DNA of 64,000 nucleotides from CAWVSB01 sp036960375 (GTDB lineage Bacteria; Pseudomonadota; Gammaproteobacteria; Pseudomonadales; CAWVSB01), in assembly GCA_036960375.1 (NCBI GenBank), contig JBALVY010000003.1, positions 434,001 to 498,000 of the forward strand, in the 5' to 3' direction. Shown here piece by piece: positions 8,915 to 16,328 of the stretch. The position numbers and the translations under genes were made by a program. The notes under the pieces were generated by a model that was not told where the DNA came from, did not search any database, and worked only from the letters and a program-made list of their open reading frames with translations. Position 1 is the first letter of the stretch. Every line of letters begins with the position of its first letter.

Positions 8915-9844
8915 TCATAACACCGCATGTGGAGGTTTTGCCAGCTGTATCAGAAGCTGCTGGTGGCTCGGGCAGTTTATGTCATGTACGTTTGCCTGCT
9001 GGCACAAGTATCCTGTTATGTCGTTTAATTCCGAACTCCGGCCGGCACGAAAATCCGCTAGCATAGAAGAAATATTGGTAGCAGTAGAGTCGGCTATCTG
9101 CAGAACTTTCTCTGTCAGTGCTTGTGAGCTGGTAGGGTAGCCAGCCGCTGTGGCGATCTGCGCAGCCTCCTCTGTCAGTCGTGTGATACGCTGCCGATGT
9201 TTCAATTTTATGAGTTCCCCATTGGGACAGTCATATAGCGCAGTGAGTGGATTGATAATACTGTTGATTAACAGTTTCTCCCACAATGACGGCAGGATGT
9301 TAATAGTGGTTTCAATGTCCAGCTGTTGCCCGGGTAATTCAGTTAGCAGCTCTTGTAGGCCGTCAGATGGGCAGTTGTGATACGGACCAATCACGGTTTT
9401 GCCTGTTCCCGCTCTGGTTATGCTAAAGCGACCGCTACGGTAGACACCGTCAGTTGTTATACCGCAATATAGTTGCTGCTGCGGGAACTCTTTGACGATT
9501 TGATCAGCGACGCCCATACCATTTTGTAGTAATAATATTTTGGCGTCAGGTTTCAGGAAAGGCCCCAGTGGGCGTATTGCATCGAGTGTTTGCCAGGATT
9601 TTGTGGTGATCAGCAGTTTACTTACCTCTATTTCCTGTCCAGCATAGCCTGCATCCAGTGGATAGAAATGTAGCCCGTCATCTTCATGCAGGCTGATTCC
9701 CCCGGCTTGTTGGTATTGGACTATATGTGCCTCATCGCGCAACAGTAATACGGGTTTAGCATGTTGTTTTACCCAGCTGACACCCCATAGACTGCCTATT
9801 GCGCCAGCGCCGAGGATGTACCAGATGGGATTTTCTTTGTTCAT
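8915..9844 (-). CDS. panE: 2-dehydropantoate 2-reductase (ketopantoate reductase)
   Basis: 309 residues from the ATG at 9844. An in-frame TTG at 9865 would add seven residues but has no ribosome-binding site. The N-terminal NADPH-binding motif is WYILGAGAIGSLWG. The middle has LLITTKSWQT and ILLLQNGMGVADQI, then CGITTDGVYRSG, and the C-terminal catalytic helical domain has SLWEKLLINSIINPLTAL with the conserved K and N, and SSMLADFRAGRSSELNDITG. The enzyme (EC 1.1.1.169) makes pantoate for coenzyme A synthesis. The ApbA/PanE family also contains paralogs with other substrates, so the exact substrate is likely rather than certain. It is convergent with ampE, 16 bases away. Confidence 0.9.
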   Translation of the reverse strand: MNKENPIWYILGAGAIGSLWGVSWVKQHAKPVLLLRDEAHIVQYQQAGGISLHEDDGLHFYPLDAGYAGQEIEVSKLLITTKSWQTLDAIRPLGPFLKPDAKILLLQNGMGVADQIVKEFPQQQLYCGITTDGVYRSGRFSITRAGTGKTVIGPYHNCPSDGLQELLTELPGQQLDIETTINILPSLWEKLLINSIINPLTALYDCPNGELIKLKHRQRITRLTEEAAQIATAAGYPTSSQALTEKVLQIADSTATNISSMLADFRAGRSSELNDITGYLCQQANVHDINCPSHQQLLIQLAKPPHAVL

Positions 9845-9923
9845 GGGACATTTATCTCTTATCAAAAGGTGATTTTAGCGGTTAAATAGTCACCTATAAA
9901 ATTTTCTATTACTGAGACAGTAT

Positions 9924-10406
9924 ATGCCTTCTTTCGATGTGGTATCTGAAGTAGATATGCACCAGTTGACAAACGCCGTTGATCAAGCTCGGCGAGTGGT
10001 TGATAACCGGTTCGATTTTAAAAGCGCTGGCGCCAGATTTGAACAGGAAAAATTGGCCATTGAGTTATATGCCGAAGCGGATTTTCAGCTGGATCAAATG
10101 GTGGATGTATTACGAGGCACCTTAATTAAATGCAAAATCGACCCCAAGGCAATGGAGGTAGGTGAACCTTCGGGTTCGGGCAAAGGTGTCAGAAAGACGG
10201 TGACTTTTCTCAACGGCCTGGCTATAGAGCTGTGTAAGAAGATCGTCAAAGAGATTAAAGTAGCAAAATTAAAGGTGACTTCGGCTATTCAGGATGAACA
10301 GGTGAGAGTGACCGGTAAAAAGCGAGACGACCTGCAACAGGTTATGGCACTGCTGCGAGAAGGCCAATATGACCAGCCCTTACAGTTTACTAATTTTCGG
10401 GATTAG
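9924..10406 (+). CDS. yajQ: YajQ family nucleotide-binding protein (UPF0234/DUF520)
   Basis: 160 residues, the standard YajQ length. It opens MPSFDVVSEVDMHQLTNAVD, followed by NRFDFKSAGARFE, and ends with the family pattern VRVTGKKRDDLQQVMALLR and PLQFTNFRD. Members are small two-domain cytoplasmic proteins; some bind cyclic di-GMP and act with transcription factors, and E. coli YajQ binds RNA or nucleotides. It sits between panE (opposite strand) and the AmpG-like permease, 32 bases upstream of the latter, and may be co-transcribed with it. Confidence 0.95.
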   Translation: MPSFDVVSEVDMHQLTNAVDQARRVVDNRFDFKSAGARFEQEKLAIELYAEADFQLDQMVDVLRGTLIKCKIDPKAMEVGEPSGSGKGVRKTVTFLNGLAIELCKKIVKEIKVAKLKVTSAIQDEQVRVTGKKRDDLQQVMALLREGQYDQPLQFTNFRD

Positions 10407-10438
10407 TCCTTAATACTTGTTTAAAGAAGCGAAATTCT

Positions 10439-11758
10439 ATGACAGAACAGACCCAATCGTGGGCTGAGACTGCTCTTATTTACTGTAAACCCCGTGTTAT
10501 CTCCATGTGTCTAATAGGCTTTGGTGCCGGTTTGCCGTTTTTATTGGTATTTTCTACCTTAAGTGCCTGGCTAAGTGACGCAGGCGTGAGTCGCAGTGAA
10601 ATCGGCTTGTTTGCCTGGGTCGGTATTACCTACTCGATTAAATTCATCTGGTCGCCTGTTGTAGACCGCTTAAGACTGCCTTTACTTGGTCGTCTGGGTC
10701 AGCGAAGAAGCTGGATTTTACTGGGTCAGTTGGGCGTTGCGGGCGGTTTAATCGCGCTGGCGATGGTTGACCCTGGAGCGGACTTAACCATGGTGGCGCT
10801 CTGTTCGGTGTTAATTGCCTTTTCTTCTGCGACGCAGGACGTGGCAGTCGATGCCTACAGAATTGATGCCGTAGAGCCCAGCCTACAGGGGGCTATGTCT
10901 GCCAGTTATATCTTTGGCTATCGTCTCGCATTGTTGGTGGCCGGTGCCGGTGCATTGTTAATTGCAGATACCTATAGCTGGCGCATGGCTTACTTAAGCA
11001 TGGCCGCCATAATGATGATCGCAGTAATTACTGTACTTATTGTTTCTGAGCCTGAGCGTGCAGGGCGTCCTTCTGATACCTCTTCAGCTACTGCTATGCT
11101 TGATCGCTGGCGCCATAATATCCGCACGGCAGTGGTCGAGCCATTTATGGACTTTTTCCGTCGAAACGGACGTTTAGCCTGGCTGATTCTCTTGTTTGTC
11201 GCTTTCTATCGCCTCAGTGATATCACCATGGGTATTATGGCGAACCCGTTCTATCTGGACCTGGGTTTTAGTAAAACCGAGATAGCACAGGTAGTGAAGT
11301 TTTTTGGTTTCTTTATGACCATAATTGGTTCCTTTTTGTGTGGCGGCCTGGTAGTTCGGTGGGGGTTTTACAAACCCTTATTGATAGGCGCCATTATGGT
11401 GGCTACAACAAATTTGTTGTTTGCCGCTTTGTCTCAGGTCGGGGCGGATATTCGTTGGTTGGCGGTGGTGATCAGTGCCGATAATTTGAGCGGAGGCATT
11501 GCGACTACCGCCTTTATCGCTTTTCTTTCCAGTTTGACCAATCGAACTTACACAGCGACTCAGTACGCGCTTTTTAGTTCTTTGATGACATTACCCGGCA
11601 AGTTTATTAGTGGCTTTTCGGGTTTTGTGGTTGACGACAGTGGCTATACGACATTCTTTGTATTGGCCGCAATTTTGGGAATTCCAGCTATCGTTCTTGT
11701 GATTGTATTAATGAAACGACGAGATCAAATCGAAGCCAATGCCGCGAGTGTGCATTAG
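10439..11758 (+). CDS. ampG: AmpG-like muropeptide permease, MFS
   Basis: 439 residues with 12 predicted membrane helices. The AmpG pattern is clear near the start (CLIGFGAGLPFLLVFSTLSAWL, GVSRSEIGLFAWVGITYSIK, WSPVVDRLRLPLLGRLGQRR) and in the loop DVAVDAYRIDAV. AmpG imports 1,6-anhydro-muropeptides into the cytoplasm, where AmpD acts on them, so its presence 2.4 kb from ampD-ampE makes functional sense. A fairly long central loop carries DRWRHNIRTAVVEPF. Substrate is inferred from family and context; paralogs in the AmpG-like group are not all characterised. Confidence 0.9.
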   Translation: MTEQTQSWAETALIYCKPRVISMCLIGFGAGLPFLLVFSTLSAWLSDAGVSRSEIGLFAWVGITYSIKFIWSPVVDRLRLPLLGRLGQRRSWILLGQLGVAGGLIALAMVDPGADLTMVALCSVLIAFSSATQDVAVDAYRIDAVEPSLQGAMSASYIFGYRLALLVAGAGALLIADTYSWRMAYLSMAAIMMIAVITVLIVSEPERAGRPSDTSSATAMLDRWRHNIRTAVVEPFMDFFRRNGRLAWLILLFVAFYRLSDITMGIMANPFYLDLGFSKTEIAQVVKFFGFFMTIIGSFLCGGLVVRWGFYKPLLIGAIMVATTNLLFAALSQVGADIRWLAVVISADNLSGGIATTAFIAFLSSLTNRTYTATQYALFSSLMTLPGKFISGFSGFVVDDSGYTTFFVLAAILGIPAIVLVIVLMKRRDQIEANAASVH

Positions 11759-11796
11759 GCGATTCTTGAGTAAAACAGGTATTTTTCAAATACGGT

Positions 11797-12117
11797 TTAG
11801 CGCCACTGATATAGACTCAGTTTGATTCTATCATTGTGAAAGCATATGCCTTCTGCTTCGAGTCTTTGGCGCTGCAGCCGGTATGCATCGCTGGCTTCGG
11901 CTAATGAGATTTTACCGCTGGCGTTTATTACCCGATGCCAGGGTAGCTGGCTATCAGAAGGAAGTTGGCTTAATACTCTGCCGACCCAGCGGGCCTGACC
12001 GGGTAATTGCGCCAACCTGGCGATTTGTCCATATGTGGCCACGGTTCCTGCGGGAATGGCAGCAACAACCAACCATACGGCTTCCTGCCTGGACGTATCA
12101 GGCATGTTGAGGGGCAA
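11797..12117 (-). CDS. atl: Alkyltransferase-like (ATL) DNA-binding protein, MGMT family
   Basis: 106 residues covering only the C-terminal DNA-binding domain of O6-alkylguanine-DNA alkyltransferases. It has IPAGTVATYGQIARLA and the helix-turn-helix arginine finger region ARWVGRVLSQLP. The active-site PCHR motif is replaced by PWHR, with Trp60 where methyl transfer needs Cys. That swap defines the ATL (YbaZ-type) proteins, which bind O6-alkylguanine and hand the lesion to nucleotide excision repair rather than repairing it. It lies just downstream of the SDR gene on the same strand, separated by a hairpin. Confidence 0.93.
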   Translation of the reverse strand: MPLNMPDTSRQEAVWLVVAAIPAGTVATYGQIARLAQLPGQARWVGRVLSQLPSDSQLPWHRVINASGKISLAEASDAYRLQRQRLEAEGICFHNDRIKLSLYQWR

Positions 12118-12141
12118 GGCGGTAGCGATAACTACCGCCTT
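12116..12141 (-). terminator. Hairpin between SDR and ATL genes
   Basis: Perfect 10-base stem AAGGCGGTAG / CTACCGCCTT with a 6-base loop, just downstream of the SDR stop on the minus strand and touching the ATL start codon. There is no long U tract, so it may only attenuate read-through or affect ATL translation. Confidence 0.45.
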
Positions 12142-12146
12142 TGAGT

Positions 12147-12908
12147 TTAAAGGCGAAGGCCGCCATCAAGCTCAATTACTCTACCGGTGAAATAGTCGTT
12201 TTCAACGATAAACTGCGCAGTATTGGCAATTTCTTCAGGCTGACCAAGACGACGTAACGGAATACCTGCTTTCATCTTATCCAGTGCTTCTTCCTTCATT
12301 GATGCAACCATTTCAGTGGCAATAAAACCGGGTGCAATGGCCGCAGCACGAATACCGTGGCGAGCCAGTTCTTTGGCCCAGGTGGTTGCCATCGCCGCAA
12401 CGCCGGCTTTGGCTGCTGAGTAATTACTCTGTCCCATATTGCCGGCTTTGGAAATGCTGGAAATATTGATAATGACACCCTTGGTCCCGGTTTCGATCAT
12501 CTTTGTAGCCGCTTCCCGGCCGCACAGGAATACTCCGGTCAGGTTTACATCAATAACGGATTGCCACTGTGCAAACGACATGCGGTCAACAATGACGCCG
12601 TCTTTGGCTTTAATCATCAGGCCGTCTCGGATGATGCCTGCATTATTAATGAGTACATGGACTGCACCGAAATCTGAAACGATTTGTGAGAATACAGATT
12701 CTACATCTTCCTCTTTAGCGACATTGGCGATGTAAGCCTTGCCGTCACCGCCTGCTTCCTTACAGAGTTGCACTGTTTTATCCAGTTTTTCCTGATCCAG
12801 ATCGATGAGGGCGAGCTTAGCGCCCTTGGCTGCCATAGTTATCGCCATGGTCGCGCCCAATCCTTGGCCTCCACCGGTGATAACGATGATTTTATCTTTA
12901 ATATCCAT
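12147..12908 (-). CDS. SDR-family oxidoreductase, FabG-like 3-oxoacyl reductase
   Basis: 253 residues, classical short-chain dehydrogenase. The cofactor motif is TGGGQGLG at residues 11-18, followed by LINNAG. Catalytic residues are N122, S150, Y163 and K167 (SNYSAAKAG), and the protein ends in FTGRVIELDGGLRL. The acidic residue at the end of the second strand (ALIDLD) favours NAD(H), whereas the biosynthetic FabG uses NADPH. FabG-like proteins of this kind often act on 3-hydroxyacyl-CoA in fatty-acid or PHA metabolism. The gene stands alone and the substrate cannot be read from the sequence. Confidence 0.88.
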   Translation of the reverse strand: MDIKDKIIVITGGGQGLGATMAITMAAKGAKLALIDLDQEKLDKTVQLCKEAGGDGKAYIANVAKEEDVESVFSQIVSDFGAVHVLINNAGIIRDGLMIKAKDGVIVDRMSFAQWQSVIDVNLTGVFLCGREAATKMIETGTKGVIINISSISKAGNMGQSNYSAAKAGVAAMATTWAKELARHGIRAAAIAPGFIATEMVASMKEEALDKMKAGIPLRRLGQPEEIANTAQFIVENDYFTGRVIELDGGLRL

Positions 12909-13010
12909 CAGGTAAGTCCTTAATTATTGGCTAGGCTTATTAAAAAAGAGGCCGAATTCTGCCCTATGCGAATGTGAAAGGCAAAATAATGCTATTTTTG
13001 AATTGTCAAA

Positions 13011-13040
13011 CTTGAAATAGTCTTCTGTCGGCCCAATTTA
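13011..13040 (+). promoter_or_regulatory. Candidate sigma-32 promoter of fxsA
   Basis: CTTGAAA at 13011-13017 and GCCCAATTTA at 13031-13040, separated by 13 bases, resemble the heat-shock consensus CTTGAAA-N(11-16)-CCCCATNT. It lies about 35 bases before the fxsA start. The same CTTGAAA box occurs upstream of groES. Confidence 0.5.
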
Positions 13041-13072
13041 ATCTATTGGACTTTCCATGAGGTCGTTTTGTT

Positions 13073-13531
13073 ATGCCGCTTCTTTTATTGTTTTTTGTTA
13101 TTACCCCTGTGCTCGAAATGGTGTTGTTAATCAAGATAGGCGGCCTGATAGGCGCGCTGAACACAGTGGCTCTTGTTTTGTTAACGGCGATGGCCGGGCT
13201 GTATTTACTTAAGCGTGAAGGTCTGGCTACATTATGGCGGGCTAATCAGCGTATGGAAGCTGGTGAAATGCCGGCGCAAGAGATTCTTGAAGGTCTGGCC
13301 TTGGCCGTAGGGGGTGCATTGTTATTAACTCCCGGATTTTTTACCGATTTTATTGGCTTCTGTTTACTTATTCCTCCTGCCCGTCGTTGGTTAATACGGA
13401 CGGTATTTGTTAAGGCCTTGAGAGGTGGTTCGGTTTATTTTCATCAGGCTGGAAGTTTTCATCAAGCAGATAAGCCTGAGCCAGAGGTGAAGACTTCGGT
13501 AATTGAAGGAGAATTTGAGCGTAAAGACTAA
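13073..13531 (+). CDS. fxsA: FxsA family membrane protein
   Basis: 152 residues. It has the FxsA layout: a hydrophobic N-terminus (MPLLLLFFVITPVLEMVLLI), the conserved GGLIGALNTVALVLLTAMAG, a cytoplasmic stretch with RMEAGEMPAQEILEGLALAVGGALLLTPGFF, then TDFIGFCLLIPPARR and a charged tail. FxsA is an inner-membrane protein first known for suppressing F-exclusion of phage T7, with a poorly defined normal role. It sits 210 bases upstream of groES, as in several proteobacteria. The candidate heat-shock promoter before it suggests co-regulation with the chaperonin. Confidence 0.92.
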   Translation: MPLLLLFFVITPVLEMVLLIKIGGLIGALNTVALVLLTAMAGLYLLKREGLATLWRANQRMEAGEMPAQEILEGLALAVGGALLLTPGFFTDFIGFCLLIPPARRWLIRTVFVKALRGGSVYFHQAGSFHQADKPEPEVKTSVIEGEFERKD

Positions 13532-13548
13532 TTATTCAGATCCTAGCC

Positions 13549-13576
13549 CTTGAAAAGCTCTTGTTTGCCCCAAAAT
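13549..13576 (+). promoter_or_regulatory. Candidate sigma-32 promoter of groESL
   Basis: CTTGAAA (13549-13555), 12 bases, then CCCCAAAAT (13568-13576). This is close to the heat-shock consensus and lies 166 bases before groES. Confidence 0.55.
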
Positions 13577-13614
13577 ATGAAAGCCGTAGCTGCCGAGACT
13601 ATTACAGATTGAGC

Positions 13615-13642
13615 TTGACTCGTCGTGAATCGGCACTAGAAT
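13615..13642 (+). promoter_or_regulatory. Candidate sigma-70 promoter of groESL
   Basis: TTGACT at 13615-13620 and TAGAAT at 13637-13642 with a 16-base spacer. The -10 box abuts the CIRCE operator, so transcription would start inside the operator, as expected for repression by HrcA. Confidence 0.6.
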
Positions 13643-13668
13643 TAGCACTCTGGCCTTTAGAGTGCTAA
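13642..13668. promoter_or_regulatory. CIRCE operator (HrcA-binding inverted repeat)
   Basis: TTAGCACTC (13642-13650), 9-base spacer, GAGTGCTAA (13660-13668): a perfect match to the CIRCE consensus with the exact spacer length. CIRCE is bound by the heat-shock repressor HrcA, which needs GroEL for activity. Its presence predicts an hrcA gene elsewhere in this genome. It lies 73 bases before the groES start. Confidence 0.95.
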
Positions 13669-13741
13669 ATTGATAAGGCAAGTTTTAATGAATCCGCGCC
13701 CTGGCGGCGTGTATAGCAAAACCAACTGGAGAGTAATAGCA

Positions 13742-14032
13742 ATGAAAATTCGTCCATTACGCGATCGTGTTGTGGTTCGCCGCAAGGAAGAAGAAGCCCT
13801 GTCTGCTGGCGGTATAGTTCTACCCGGATCAGCGCAGGAAAAGCCTAACCAGGGCGAAGTTGTCGCCGTCGGTACTGGCGCCATTCTTGACAATGGTGAT
13901 GTTCGTCCTGTCGGTTTAAGTGTTGGAGATACAGTTATCTTCGGTCAGTACTCCGGTAATACTGTGAAGATTGATGGCGAAGAACTGATCATCATGAACG
14001 AGAGTGAAATTTTTGGTGTTGTTGAAGCCTGA
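13742..14032 (+). CDS. groES: Co-chaperonin GroES
   Basis: 96 residues from the ATG at 13742 (MKIRPLRDRVVVRRKEEEAL); an open frame extending upstream to 13670 is not part of the protein. It has the mobile loop SAGGIVLPGSAQEKP and the C-terminal VKIDGEELIIMNESEIFGV. GroES forms the heptameric lid on GroEL. A GGAG lies about ten bases before the start. groEL follows after 49 bases and both are under the control region at 13549-13668. Confidence 0.98.
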   Translation: MKIRPLRDRVVVRRKEEEALSAGGIVLPGSAQEKPNQGEVVAVGTGAILDNGDVRPVGLSVGDTVIFGQYSGNTVKIDGEELIIMNESEIFGVVEA

Positions 14033-14081
14033 TCCGGCTCGCAGTATCTGTTAATCGAATTTATTTGAGGTATAGAAAATC

Positions 14082-15743
14082 ATGGCTAAAGACGTAGCTT
14101 TTGGCGATTCCGCTCGCCAGCAAATGCTTGAAGGCGTAAACATTCTGGCAGACGCCGTAAAAATCACATTAGGCCCCAAGGGTCGTAACGTAATTCTGGA
14201 TAAAGCCTTTGGCGCCCCTACCGTGACAAAAGACGGTGTTTCGGTTGCCAAAGAGATTGAGTTGAAAGACAAGTTCGCCAATATGGGCGCGCAGATGGTA
14301 AAAGAAGTGGCTTCCCAAGCTTCTGACGCTGCTGGTGACGGTACTACTACAGCGACTGTACTGGCTCAGGCTATCGTTAACGAAGGCCTGAAATCCGTTG
14401 CTGCTGGTATGAATCCTATGGATCTTAAGCGTGGTATTGATAAAGCTATCGCTGCCGCTGTAGAGCAGGTTAAAGGCTTGTCGATTCCTTGTACTGATAC
14501 CAAGGCTATTGCTCAGGTCGGTACTATTTCAGCCAATAGTGACGAAGCGATCGGTGACATCATTGCTGATGCAATGGATAAAGTCGGTAAAGAAGGCGTT
14601 ATCACTGTAGAAGAAGGCAGCGGTCTGGAAAATGAGCTCGACGTTGTTGAAGGTATGCAGTTCGATCGCGGTTACCTATCTCCTTACTTCATCAACAATC
14701 AGGAAGGCATGAATGTAGAGCTTGAGTCTCCCCTTATTCTGCTGGCTGACAAGAAAATCTCTAATATTCGTGAATTACTGCCATTGCTTGAGCAGGTTGC
14801 CAAAGCGGGCAAGCCCTTGTTGATAATTGCTGAAGATGTTGAGGGCGAAGCCCTGGCTACTTTGGTAGTAAACAATATGCGCGGTATCGTCAAGGTTGCA
14901 GCATGTAAGGCACCGGGTTTTGGTGATCGTCGCAAGGCGATGTTGGAAGATATTGCTGTTCTGACAGGCGGTACTGTGATTTCGGAAGAAATCGGCCTGG
15001 AACTTGAAACGGCGACTCTTGACCATCTGGGAACTGCCAAGCGGGTTTCTCTGGACAAGGACAATACTGTTCTGGTCGATGGTGCTGGCGATCCAACTAC
15101 GATTGCAGCACGTGTTAATGAAGTCCGTGTACAAATCGAAAATACCAGCTCCGACTATGATCGCGAGAAGTTGCAAGAGCGTGTAGCCAAGTTAGCTGGT
15201 GGCGTTGCGGTAATCAAGGTTGGCGCTGCGACTGAAATGGAAATGAAAGAGAAGAAAGCTCGTGTTGAAGATGCTTTGCATGCAACTCGTGCGGCAGTAG
15301 AAGAGGGTGTTGTTGCTGGTGGCGGTGTTGCGCTGGTACGTGCAATCACTGCTATCAAGGATCTTGAAGGCGCCAACGAAGACCAGACTCACGGTATTAA
15401 TGTGGCTCTGCGTGCAATGGAAGCGCCTTTGCGCCAGATTGTCACTAACGCGGGTGGTGAAGCCTCAGTTGTTCTTGACAAAGTACGTCAGAGCGAAGGC
15501 AATATGGGCTACAACGCTGCTACTGGCGAGTACGGAGACATGGTTGCGCAAGGTATACTTGACCCTGCCAAGGTAACTCGTACTGCTTTGCAGGCGGCTG
15601 GTTCTATCGCTGGTCTGATGATTACCACCGAGTGCATGGTGACTGAATCTGCTGCTGAAGGCGGCGCAGGTGGCGGCGGCATGGATATGGGCGGTATGGG
15701 CGGCGGTATGGGCGGTATGGGTGGCATGGGCGGCATGATGTAA
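14082..15743 (+). CDS. groEL: Chaperonin GroEL
   Basis: 553 residues, including the ATP site DGTTTATVLAQAI, the hinge and apical domains (GYLSPYFINNQ, IAEDVEGEALATLVVNN) and a C-terminal tail of Gly-Gly-Met repeats ending MGGMM, typical of the cavity tail of GroEL. It folds substrate proteins in the cytoplasm with GroES. The ATG is preceded by TTGAGG. A strong terminator follows 28 bases after the stop. Sequence composition gives no hint of transfer. Confidence 0.99.
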   Translation: MAKDVAFGDSARQQMLEGVNILADAVKITLGPKGRNVILDKAFGAPTVTKDGVSVAKEIELKDKFANMGAQMVKEVASQASDAAGDGTTTATVLAQAIVNEGLKSVAAGMNPMDLKRGIDKAIAAAVEQVKGLSIPCTDTKAIAQVGTISANSDEAIGDIIADAMDKVGKEGVITVEEGSGLENELDVVEGMQFDRGYLSPYFINNQEGMNVELESPLILLADKKISNIRELLPLLEQVAKAGKPLLIIAEDVEGEALATLVVNNMRGIVKVAACKAPGFGDRRKAMLEDIAVLTGGTVISEEIGLELETATLDHLGTAKRVSLDKDNTVLVDGAGDPTTIAARVNEVRVQIENTSSDYDREKLQERVAKLAGGVAVIKVGAATEMEMKEKKARVEDALHATRAAVEEGVVAGGGVALVRAITAIKDLEGANEDQTHGINVALRAMEAPLRQIVTNAGGEASVVLDKVRQSEGNMGYNAATGEYGDMVAQGILDPAKVTRTALQAAGSIAGLMITTECMVTESAAEGGAGGGGMDMGGMGGGMGGMGGMGGMM

Positions 15744-15771
15744 TTGCCCCAAACCTAGTTCTACGTTCTAT

Positions 15772-15800
15772 AAAAAACCCGGCCTAGGCCGGGTTTTTTT
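15772..15800. terminator. Rho-independent terminator after groEL, bidirectional
   Basis: The palindrome CCCGGCCTAGGCCGGG is flanked by A6 on the left and T7 on the right. It can terminate groESL and, on the other strand, the PHA-system gene that ends at 15813. Confidence 0.92.
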
Positions 15801-15812
15801 GTGGCCAGTGTT

Positions 15813-16091
15813 TTAAGCCAGCTTTTCTGCCATAGTAGATTTAAGCTCTTTCTCAATTTTACTGGCGTACATGCCTAGCAAAATACCAAGATTGATATCA
15901 ATAGTGACTTTTTCAGGGTGAATATGTAATTCGCCCGTTACGCCACTGCGTTTGAAGTGAATACTGTCTTTTCCTTGCCATTTGGCTTTCAAACCGTAGC
16001 GATTACTCAGCTTTTCTGCCACATCTCCAACTATCTCGCGTACATCCTCCAGCGGTTTATCGTGACCCTGGCTTACGTTTACTCTGCTCAT
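15813..16091 (-). CDS. Polyhydroxyalkanoic acid system family protein (PHA_gran_rgn)
   Basis: 92 residues matching the small PHA_gran_rgn family: an N-terminal basic and amphipathic part (DVREIVGDVAEKLSNRYGLK), then WQGKDSIHFKRSGVTGELHI, and VTIDINLGILLGMYASKIEKE. Members are linked to PHA granule systems in some proteobacteria but are also found without them, and the molecular function is uncertain. No PHA synthase or phasin gene is in the window. It ends against the groEL terminator. Confidence 0.8.
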   Translation of the reverse strand: MSRVNVSQGHDKPLEDVREIVGDVAEKLSNRYGLKAKWQGKDSIHFKRSGVTGELHIHPEKVTIDINLGILLGMYASKIEKELKSTMAEKLA

Positions 16092-16281
16092 AGGGGGTTA
16101 TCCTCTTGTTTGGAGTCAAGATTAGCCTTTGATCGGCTTTTGGACAAGTGATGATTGATAATCCCAGGGCTTTTATTGGCGCAGCCGAGACAATTGAAAA
16201 ACTGGGTGTGGTGATGATTTGGCACACTTGAGATGATTCAAGAACTGTCATTATTTAGTGCTGAAATTGACGCTTTTGGAC

Positions 16282-16310
16282 ACAAAAAAAAGGGCCGCAG
16301 ATGCGGCCCT
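16282..16310 (-). terminator. Rho-independent terminator of the PuuD-like gene
   Basis: On the minus strand, AGGGCCGC-ATCT-GCGGCCCT (positions 16310 to 16291) is followed by a run of T (A8 on the plus strand at 16284-16291). It lies 19 bases beyond the stop of the gene at 16329-16994. Confidence 0.9.
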
Positions 16311-16328
16311 GGAGATTACTGGAAATAT

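Noticed and set aside
8915..9865. Start of panE at the TTG codon 9865
   Set aside because: No ribosome-binding site precedes it, and the added seven residues come before the normal start of the family.
7391..11758. A beta-lactamase induction system (ampR/ampC)
   Set aside because: AmpD, AmpE and an AmpG-like permease are present, but no LysR regulator or beta-lactamase gene is in the window, so only wall recycling is supported.
15465..15752. Antisense frames over the groEL 3' end rich in Pro and His
   Set aside because: They mirror the Gly-Gly-Met tail of GroEL.
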